Shown here: positions 12,786 to 17,652 of the stretch, piece by piece | How positions within the stretch are numbered: the first letter of the stretch is position 1 | How the letters are laid out: every line of letters starts with the position of its first letter | Source of the DNA: Longilinea sp964536805 | GTDB lineage: Bacteria > Chloroflexota > Anaerolineae > Anaerolineales > Anaerolineaceae | Direction: 5' to 3' | DNA: 17,652 bases | Assembly: GCA_964536805.1 (NCBI GenBank) | Contig: CAZHYQ010000035.1 | Coordinates: 1 to 17,652 of the forward strand | The notes under the pieces: generated by a model | What the model was told of the DNA's origin: nothing | What the model saw: only the letters and a program-made list of their open reading frames with translations | Database searches by the model: none | Position numbers and translations under genes: made by a program

Positions 12786-12833
12786 GAAGAATAGTATAGG
12801 TGTAATTACATAATCGAGTGTTCATTTCTGATA

Positions 12834-12842
12834 TGGTATATT
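12834..12842 (+). promoter_or_regulatory. Extended -10 promoter element for the HicB-DinB gene
   Basis: TGGTATATT fits the extended -10 pattern TGnTATAAT with one mismatch. It lies 33 bp before the start codon at 12875, whose ribosome binding site is GAGGT. No clear -35 is visible. Confidence 0.45.
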
Positions 12843-12874
12843 ATTTCCAGACTGGTTTAATACGAGGTGTCAAC

Positions 12875-13585
12875 ATGCTCATACGCGTTGGACTTGAAAA
12901 TGGCATGGATGGCCACTCCATTGCCTGGGCGCTGGATTTTCCGGGTTGTTATGCCGACGGCGTCGACGGCAGTTCGGCGTTGATCGCGCTGCCGCAGGCG
13001 CTGGTGGCTTACGAAACCTGGGTCAGGCAGCACGCCAGTTCCTCCTGGCTGCCTGATCTGAGCGAATTCGATGTGCGCCTGGTGGAAACCTGGCAGTGCT
13101 ATTACGTGGCGGATGATTTAAGCGAGGCCAGCGACGGTTACGAGGTGAATGCCTGGTTTCGCGACGACTGGCGCGTGCTGAGCGATGAGGAAATTGCACG
13201 CGGGCTGCAGCTGCTGCGCTGGAGCCGCGCCGACCTGATGGCGGCTTTGCAGGGCGCCTCGCAGGCTGCCATGGAAGAAAAACAGCCCGGCGAACGCTGG
13301 GCGGTGCGCGGTGTGCTCAACCACCTGGCCGGCGCTGAATGGTGGTATATGACCCGCCTCGACCTCGGCAGCCTGACGCGCGAACAGCTCCCGCGCGATC
13401 CCTTCGAGCGGCTGCCGCTGGTGCGCACTGAGCTTGAACGTGTGCTGCCAACCCTGGCCGGTCTCGACCGCGTGCTGGGCAAGGAGGGCGAGTTCTGGTC
13501 GCCGCGCAAACTGCTGCGCCGCACGCTGTGGCACGAACGCGACCACATTGGGCATGTGGTGAAACTGATCAAGGGAATATCCTGA
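12875..13585 (+). CDS. HicB-like domain fused to a DinB-family metal-binding domain
   Basis: A 236-residue fusion. Residues 1 to about 52 (MLIRVGLENGMDGHSIAWAL, then DFPGCYADGVDGSSALIALPQAL) have the HicB antitoxin fold pattern: a strand, the DFPGC-type turn, and a helix of the type A-x2-ALPQALVAYETWV. Residues about 105-236 form a DinB-type four-helix bundle with three candidate metal ligands, His150 (LNHLAGAE), His220 and His224 (LWHERDHIGHV). DinB proteins often act as thiol-dependent transferases or damage-induced proteins of unknown function. The ATG at 12875 is preferred over an upstream in-frame start at 12818 because GAGGT sits 6 nt before it and the HicB-like strand begins there. No HicA toxin gene is beside it. 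The gene stands alone and ends in a terminator. The domain reading is from motifs; its joint function is unknown. Confidence 0.78.
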   Translation: MLIRVGLENGMDGHSIAWALDFPGCYADGVDGSSALIALPQALVAYETWVRQHASSSWLPDLSEFDVRLVETWQCYYVADDLSEASDGYEVNAWFRDDWRVLSDEEIARGLQLLRWSRADLMAALQGASQAAMEEKQPGERWAVRGVLNHLAGAEWWYMTRLDLGSLTREQLPRDPFERLPLVRTELERVLPTLAGLDRVLGKEGEFWSPRKLLRRTLWHERDHIGHVVKLIKGIS

Positions 13586-13590
13586 TAAAT

Positions 13591-13625
13591 AATTGAGTGG
13601 CGTAAACCGTACGCCACTCAATTTT
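13591..13625. terminator. Bidirectional rho-independent terminator between convergent genes
   Basis: AATTGAGTGGCGTA (13591-13604) and TACGCCACTCAATT (13610-13623) pair perfectly over 14 bp with a 5-nt loop. A TTTT run closes the plus-strand side. On the minus strand the stem is followed by ATTATTTAT, also U-rich. It serves the HicB-DinB gene on one side and the secreted repeat protein on the other. Confidence 0.9.
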
Positions 13626-13654
13626 CGAGCCCTTTGCAGGCCGATCGATCGGAT

Positions 13655-15673
13655 TTACTTGCCGATGAGCGGCAGATACATATCGCCGCTATAAACGAAC
13701 ACGTTGAAGGCCGTGCCGTTTGTCAACGCCGTGAGATTTTCACGATAGATGCACCATTTGTTCCAGGTGTTGTAGTAAAACACGCCAATCGTGTCGCCCA
13801 TGTAAACCCCGCCGCCGCCAGCTGGCGTGCCATTGACATAGGCGAATACCTTCGCGGCTGGCTTATTATTGGTCAACGGGTTGTCGATGCAAGTCTCGCT
13901 CGGGTTGGGCTTGTTGAGGGCAGTGGTGGTGTGTACAAATGCGTTGGTCTTGGGGAGCAGGACATTAAATGCGGTCGTGGTGGTAGGCGAGGTCAAGTTA
14001 AAATCTGGCCCGCCGACCCGCAGAATGTTCCAGAAGCCGCTGCCGTAAGCCGCGTAAGTCGGGTTGCCGTAGGTTCGCCCGGTGATCAATTCACCCGGAT
14101 TAAAGTTTTCGGTCTGGATGAAGGCAGCGCTGGTGTGATTGTTCAATTGCGGGTGATTGAGATGTAGCGTGGAAGCAGTCGAGTTTTGCGCCGTCACCTC
14201 GGCAGCATAGGCATTGGCCTGCGGAAAAGTGACAAATACGTTATAGGCTGAACTTGGCACCATGGCCTCGAAATCCGTATGATACACAGCCCAGTGATTG
14301 TTTACATAGATCACCCCCAATGGGTGAATATCAATAATACGGGCGGTGGTGTTTGGCGGATTCCAGTTGTGGGTGACATAGACCAGCGCGTTGGGATTGT
14401 AATTCAGCAGGGGATGGTCGATGACGGCCACATGGTCATTAATGCCAGGCTGGATGTTGCTAGCAGTCGCCGTGAAGATGAAGCTCCCTTCCTTTTTGGG
14501 CTGAATGAGCACATTGAACTTTAAACCGGCTGGAATGGCACCGGAGTTATTATTAAAAATTGTCCAACGTCCCCTTCCAGAGCTGTACCACACCCCCAGC
14601 GCCTCATTGTAATAGGCGCCCGAACCAGATGTTCCCCAATCGTGCATCACATTGATCACGGCATTGGGATTGTTGTTCAGCAACGGCGAATCCAGAATGG
14701 TGTAGTTGCCGGGCGTGTTATCCACTGTCGCGACATGCGTAAAAGACTGAGTAAATCCCTGCGAGACATACACAAAGAATTTGCTGTCTGCCGGAATTCC
14801 AGCCGCATCCTCGTTATAAATCCCCCATCGCCCGGTGGACACCTGATAATACACGCCGATCTTGTGGTTGTAGTAGGCGCCGCTGCCGCCGCCCGGGTTA
14901 TAAGCCGGCATGGCAAAGACCTTCGCCTCCGGGTGGTTGTTGAGATTGACGTTGTCGAGCAGGGTCAGATCAGCAGTGGTGTTGCCAACGGTGGCTGTAT
15001 GGGTGAAGAAGACGCTGTTTTGCGGCGGTGTAAAAATATTGAAAGCCACCCCGGTTGGCATATCCACAGAATCTTCATTGAAAACGCTCCATTGAGCGTC
15101 CGTTGAGCTGTAAAAAGCGCCGAGCGGGTGGCTGTGGTAAGACGTAGTGGCGCCCAGCGGGTTGAGCACCACGTTCGCCAGAAAAGACCGGGCGGGCAGC
15201 TGGTTGAGCGAGGGCGAATCAAGATAGGTGACCAATGATGCTATGTTGGCGCTGGTGGATAGCGTGACGAAATTAACCGTCGCCGTAGGTATCCCGCCGC
15301 CACCAGCCGGCAGCACCTCTGAAGCGCCAGCTTCCGGGTCAGCACCCAGCACACCCTGCATGCCAGCATCCACTTCAGGCGGTGTAAATTCTTCTGGGGC
15401 AGCCGGGAGGGTATCCACTGGGGTGCCATCCGGTGCCAGGTTGCCCGCCGCCTGGGGTTCAGCCGCCAGCGCGGGACCTTCGCCCGGGGCATGGTTTATT
15501 TCGGGCATTGGAACGGCGGCAGATTGTTCCTCGGGGAGTGACAACCCATCGCCCGCGAGATGGATCCCGTCCTGAGCCCGCACGGATCCTGGATTCGCCA
15601 GGGCGGCCGCGGCCAGCAGCAGACTGGACACGACCAGACCATTTATCAAGAGTCGGCCAATTGGTGATTTCAT
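13655..15673 (-). CDS. Secreted protein with six tandem repeats of about 85 residues and a YLPLIGK tail
   Basis: A 672-residue exported protein. Signal peptide: basic start MKSPIGR, a hydrophobic core (about 8-26) and likely cleavage after VRA (33). Residues 34-132 are a low-complexity Pro/Ala/Glu/Gly linker. Six repeats follow at about 134-216, 221-303, 309-389, 397-481, 488-572 and 577-661. Each has the pattern (F)THTATxxN...xLDxPLLNxNPNAxVxV...GxxYN..IGVxY...GRWxIYNEDxxxIPxGxxFNVxV. The repeats resemble what I recall as DUF7452, a beta-rich extracellular unit of unknown function; that name is unverified. The last residues, MYLPLIGK, match a short hydrophobic-aromatic tail I associate with secreted Chloroflexota proteins, possibly a sorting signal. 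No LPXTG or transmembrane anchor is present. The start has AAAGGGG 6-8 nt upstream. Likely a surface or matrix protein. It is monocistronic. Confidence 0.8.
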   Translation of the reverse strand: MKSPIGRLLINGLVVSSLLLAAAALANPGSVRAQDGIHLAGDGLSLPEEQSAAVPMPEINHAPGEGPALAAEPQAAGNLAPDGTPVDTLPAAPEEFTPPEVDAGMQGVLGADPEAGASEVLPAGGGGIPTATVNFVTLSTSANIASLVTYLDSPSLNQLPARSFLANVVLNPLGATTSYHSHPLGAFYSSTDAQWSVFNEDSVDMPTGVAFNIFTPPQNSVFFTHTATVGNTTADLTLLDNVNLNNHPEAKVFAMPAYNPGGGSGAYYNHKIGVYYQVSTGRWGIYNEDAAGIPADSKFFVYVSQGFTQSFTHVATVDNTPGNYTILDSPLLNNNPNAVINVMHDWGTSGSGAYYNEALGVWYSSGRGRWTIFNNNSGAIPAGLKFNVLIQPKKEGSFIFTATASNIQPGINDHVAVIDHPLLNYNPNALVYVTHNWNPPNTTARIIDIHPLGVIYVNNHWAVYHTDFEAMVPSSAYNVFVTFPQANAYAAEVTAQNSTASTLHLNHPQLNNHTSAAFIQTENFNPGELITGRTYGNPTYAAYGSGFWNILRVGGPDFNLTSPTTTTAFNVLLPKTNAFVHTTTALNKPNPSETCIDNPLTNNKPAAKVFAYVNGTPAGGGGVYMGDTIGVFYYNTWNKWCIYRENLTALTNGTAFNVFVYSGDMYLPLIGK

Positions 15674-15719
15674 GGTGTCCCCTTTACTTGAATTTTAGAC
15701 ATTATGGATTCGTTATTAT

Positions 15720-15749
15720 TGTATATCAAGCTTATCCTAAACGTTACAA
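15720..15749 (-). promoter_or_regulatory. Candidate promoter of the secreted repeat gene
   Basis: On the minus strand, TTGTAA (15749-15744) and TATACA (15725-15720) are separated by 18 bp. The start codon lies 46 bp downstream of the -10 box, and AAAGGGG is in front of the ATG. Confidence 0.45.
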
Positions 15750-15906
15750 CCAATTGAAAAAATATTAAGAATGCAGCCTGGTTAATTTCGAAAAGCATCG
15801 CACTGGCAAGGACTTGCCACCTCGTTCAGGTTTAAAGCGCATCCCCGCCGGCTTAATGATTCCGCAAGGTTTTCCCTATCCGTCCAATCTGAGAGCTTCT
15901 CTCATC

Positions 15907-15934
15907 TTGGTCTGGTAGAATTGTTTTTTATACA
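15907..15934 (+). promoter_or_regulatory. Candidate promoter of degV
   Basis: TTGGTC (15907-15912) and TATACA (15929-15934) are separated by 16 bp. They match consensus at 3-4 and 4-5 of 6 positions. The leader to the degV ATG would be about 43 nt and carries AAGAAGGAAAG as ribosome binding region. Confidence 0.45.
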
Positions 15935-15983
15935 CGAACAGTAATATTCAACCGCTATCTAGAAAAGAAGGAAAGTACATTCA

Positions 15984-16844
15984 ATGAAAGTTGTTACCGA
16001 TGCCGCTGCCAATTTGACGCACGAACGGGCTGCCGAATTGGGTGTAACCGTCGTGCCGTTCCAGGTAACATTCCGCGGCAAAACCTACAAAGACGGCGTG
16101 GATATTCTCCCCGAAGATCTCTACCGCATGTACACCGAATATCCTGATGATTTCTGCGAGACCTCGCAGCCCTCGGTGGGCGATTTTATGCAGGTCTACC
16201 AGGAGAATGCCGGAGAGGATATCCTCTCCATCCACCTCTCCTCCGGCCTGAGCGGCGCGTACTCCTCGGCGGAGCATGCCCTCGGCATCACCGAGCATCA
16301 AAACGTGACTGTGGTCGATTCGCGCACGGTCGGTCCTGCCCTGGGCTGGATGGTTGAAACGGCGGCGCGCGGCGTTAAACTGGGCTGGTCCAAGGAACGT
16401 ATTCTGGCGGCGGTCAAAAAAGTGGGCGAAAACACCATCACCATGGTGGCTTTCAGCGATATGAAATATCTCAAGCACAGCGGGCGGGTCAGCCACATCA
16501 AGGGCATCATTGCCTCCGTTTTGCGCATCAAACCCATCATCGGCATGAACCCGGAAGACGGGCGCTACAGCAACGTTGGCCAGGAAATGACCCTCAGCCG
16601 CGCAGCGCATAAAATGGCGGCCGTGGTGCATGCGCGCTTTGACGACCAAAAGCTGCGCCTGCAGTTGATGCACGGCAGCAACCTGCCCGGCGTCGATACG
16701 CTGCGCGAAGCGGTCCGCGGCGCACTGAACGCGGTGGAAGAGCAGTTGACAACCGTGACGCTGGTGCTTGGCGCCCACGCCGGTCCAACGGTGATCGGCC
16801 TGGCGGCTGCGCCGCAGGCCGTGTTCGACCAGTTGTTTGAGTAA
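15984..16844 (+). CDS. DegV/FakB-family fatty acid-binding protein
   Basis: A 286-residue protein of normal DegV length. FakB-type DegV proteins hold a fatty acid in a closed pocket and present it to the kinase FakA for phosphorylation before phospholipid synthesis. Family landmarks: VTDAAANL (4-11, where TDSTADL is usual), GVDILPEDLY, TSQPSVGDF (60-68) with the Thr/Ser that contact the carboxylate, SSGLSGAYSSA (86-96), VVDSRTVG (110-117), MKYLKHSGRVS (160-170) and GAHAGPTVIG (263-272). The Ser of the first loop (TDS) is Ala here, which may alter ligand contact. No fakA-like gene is near. It is monocistronic with a strong terminator, and the ATG follows AAGGA 11 nt upstream. Confidence 0.88.
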   Translation: MKVVTDAAANLTHERAAELGVTVVPFQVTFRGKTYKDGVDILPEDLYRMYTEYPDDFCETSQPSVGDFMQVYQENAGEDILSIHLSSGLSGAYSSAEHALGITEHQNVTVVDSRTVGPALGWMVETAARGVKLGWSKERILAAVKKVGENTITMVAFSDMKYLKHSGRVSHIKGIIASVLRIKPIIGMNPEDGRYSNVGQEMTLSRAAHKMAAVVHARFDDQKLRLQLMHGSNLPGVDTLREAVRGALNAVEEQLTTVTLVLGAHAGPTVIGLAAAPQAVFDQLFE

Positions 16845-16850
16845 ATCACA

Positions 16851-16879
16851 CCCCCGCCGGAAAACCGGCGGGGGTTTTT
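16851..16879 (+). terminator. Strong rho-independent terminator of degV
   Basis: CCCCCGCCGG (16851-16860) and CCGGCGGGGG (16865-16874) pair perfectly over 10 GC-only base pairs with an AAAA loop, followed by TTTTT. It begins 6 bp after the degV stop codon. Confidence 0.95.
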
Positions 16880-17002
16880 GAATTGCAATTGCCATCGGAA
16901 CCCTGACGCTGGCTGAACGAGACTCCGCCAGCCGTCCCGGCTGCCCTGTTGAACGCGGTCATCACCCTGCTGGCGGACAATGTTTAATCAAGGGTAACTG
17001 GT

Positions 17003-17353
17003 CTACTTTGACAACAAATATTCGCGCAGCACCTGGGCCTGGTTGTGCTCCTCATCGCGCGCCGAAAAGAGCAGCGTCAGCCTGCCCTGGCGGGCAAACG
17101 CCAGCAGTCGCGCCACCGATTCAGGATTGGCGTCCAGCTCGGTGAAATAGGTCGCGCGGAAATCGTCCCAGCGGTCGACGTCGTGATGGAACATCTGGCG
17201 CAGCGCGTTGCTGGGCGCGATCTCCTTCAGCCACAACACCGCCCCCACCTTTTCGGCGGTCAAACCGCGCGGCCACAGCCGGTCCACCAGCACGCGCGTG
17301 CCGTCATCCGGCGATGCCGGTTCGTAGACCCGTTTGACGCGAATATCATACAA
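17003..17353 (-). CDS. DUF488-family protein (YeaO-like)
   Basis: A 116-residue protein of the DUF488/YeaO family, small cytoplasmic proteins of unknown function. Landmarks: IRVKRVYEPASPDDGTRVLVDRLWPRGL (about 4-31, with the family hallmark VDRLWPRG), WLKEIAPSNALRQMFHHDVDRWDDFR in the middle, and LTLLFSARDEEHNQAQVLREYL near the end (consensus TLLYSARD..HN.A..L...L). The start is set at TTG 17353, because GGAGG lies 6 nt before it and the family begins just before the IRVKRVY strand. Further upstream in-frame codons (such as ATG 17386) would add a non-conserved, basic extension. The gene is convergent with degV and appears monocistronic. Confidence 0.88.
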   Translation of the reverse strand: MYDIRVKRVYEPASPDDGTRVLVDRLWPRGLTAEKVGAVLWLKEIAPSNALRQMFHHDVDRWDDFRATYFTELDANPESVARLLAFARQGRLTLLFSARDEEHNQAQVLREYLLSK

Positions 17354-17364
17354 AACGCACCTCC
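17354..17364 (-). promoter_or_regulatory. Ribosome binding site that fixes the TTG start of the DUF488 gene
   Basis: GGAGG at 17364-17360 (minus strand) sits 6 nt from the TTG at 17353, ideal spacing. No comparable site precedes the longer in-frame starts. Confidence 0.7.
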
Positions 17365-17652
17365 GGACAAGAATTCGTAAAGACATTATTGCCCATCTCT
17401 GGCAGAATTTCAACCGCGGTCATCAAGATTCTTCCGATCATAGGGACGGGGAGGGTGGCCGGAGGGAAAAGCCTTTGCTTCATCACAAAACGTCCATTTG
17501 CCCAGCAACAGACCAACACAGACCGTTCCATTTGCCCGATTCCGGAGCAAGATCATACCCCCAGCCTGCGGCAAACATTGCAGACCTGGGCGGTTTAAAA
17601 TAATTATCGACATTGTAAATAAATCATTGATTTTCTTTGACTGGTCTGATTG
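17365..17652. other. Unassigned right edge
   Basis: The last 288 bp contain no gene I can recognise. Short open frames exist on both strands, but none has a good ribosome binding site together with a familiar protein. The final 60 bp are AT-rich, as expected of a promoter region for a gene beyond the window. Confidence 0.4.

Larger units (their letters stand above)
15674..15983. other. 310-bp divergent intergenic region
   Basis: The region lies between the divergently transcribed secreted-repeat and degV genes. Apart from one promoter candidate on each strand it shows no hairpin, repeat or small gene that I can support. The central part (about 15780-15900) is unassigned. Confidence 0.5.

Noticed and set aside
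12783..12798. TATACT box placing transcription start at the RAYT ATG (leaderless mRNA)
   Set aside because: The spacing fits, but no matching -35 is seen, so it is mentioned only as a possibility and not listed as a promoter.
15981..16895. Minus-strand 304-codon frame opposite degV
   Set aside because: It covers degV exactly in antisense and runs through the degV terminator; DegV motifs on the plus strand are clear.
16907..16987. Short plus-strand frame after the degV terminator reading PPAVPAALLNAVITLLADNV then stop
   Set aside because: It looks protein-like and may be the C-terminal remnant of a lost gene, but it has no start codon, is only 26 codons long and matches nothing I recognise.
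17386..17413. Upstream in-frame starts for the DUF488 gene
   Set aside because: They would add a basic, non-conserved leader without a ribosome binding site, whereas TTG 17353 has GGAGG at ideal spacing.
17389..17598. Plus-strand frame of 69 codons (contains KSLCFITKRPF) at the right edge
   Set aside because: No ribosome binding site, no family resemblance, and an equally long frame exists on the other strand; coding status cannot be supported.

Overview
The window looks like a chromosomal segment of a GC-rich bacterium, most likely a Chloroflexota member of the Anaerolineae type (inference, no marker gene is present). The hints are a NurA / HAS-barrel-like / HerA gene set, a radical SAM protein of the tungsten-enzyme maturase kind, a long secreted repeat protein ending in a YLPLI-type tail, and several families of nested inverted repeats. 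Most genes are GC-rich. The first 1.6 kb is clearly more AT-rich and looks accessory or horizontally acquired.

Layout. (1) 1-1577, accessory edge: the 5' end of a TcmP-like gene reads leftward off the window. It is divergent from a small HNH endonuclease gene. A decayed fragment of a second copy of that HNH gene follows, then an AT-rich gene with a novel-looking N-terminal part and a canonical HNH domain. (2) 1772-5506: nurA, a small HAS-barrel-like gene overlapping it by 8 bp, and a herA-like ATPase gene. This is a DNA end-processing set that acts in recombination repair or, in some bacteria, phage defence. A 143-bp palindromic element sits in front of herA. (3) 5525-7015: another nested palindrome, then a radical SAM/SPASM protein with an AbrB-like N-terminus. 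(4) 7089-9564, minus strand: a tight tetR / extended SDR / classical SDR operon with a perfect 18-bp operator placed right after the -10 box of its own promoter. (5) 9625-10692, minus strand: a wHTH-nucleotidyltransferase antitoxin and HEPN toxin pair behind two tandem palindromic operators 21 bp apart centre to centre. (6) 10796-12001: a YcaQ-type DNA glycosylase. (7) 12099-12785: a RAYT (REP-associated tyrosine transposase) with a pair of REP-like hairpins just downstream. (8) 12875-13585: a HicB-like/DinB fusion, separated by a bidirectional terminator from (9) 13655-15673, a secreted protein made of six repeats of about 85 residues. (10) 15984-16844: a DegV/FakB-type lipid-binding protein with a strong terminator, then (11) a convergent DUF488 gene using a TTG start.

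No tRNA, rRNA, CRISPR array or phage structural gene was seen. The left third has the character of a defence or repair island (TcmP edge, two HNH proteins, NurA/HerA), and a HEPN/MNT toxin-antitoxin module lies further right. I see no single locus that is certainly an undescribed system. The best candidates are the HNH/NurA/HAS-barrel/HerA neighbourhood, the HEPN toxin in which tyrosine replaces the usual catalytic histidine, and the HicB-DinB fusion. Family names are from motif reading and memory only; nothing was searched.
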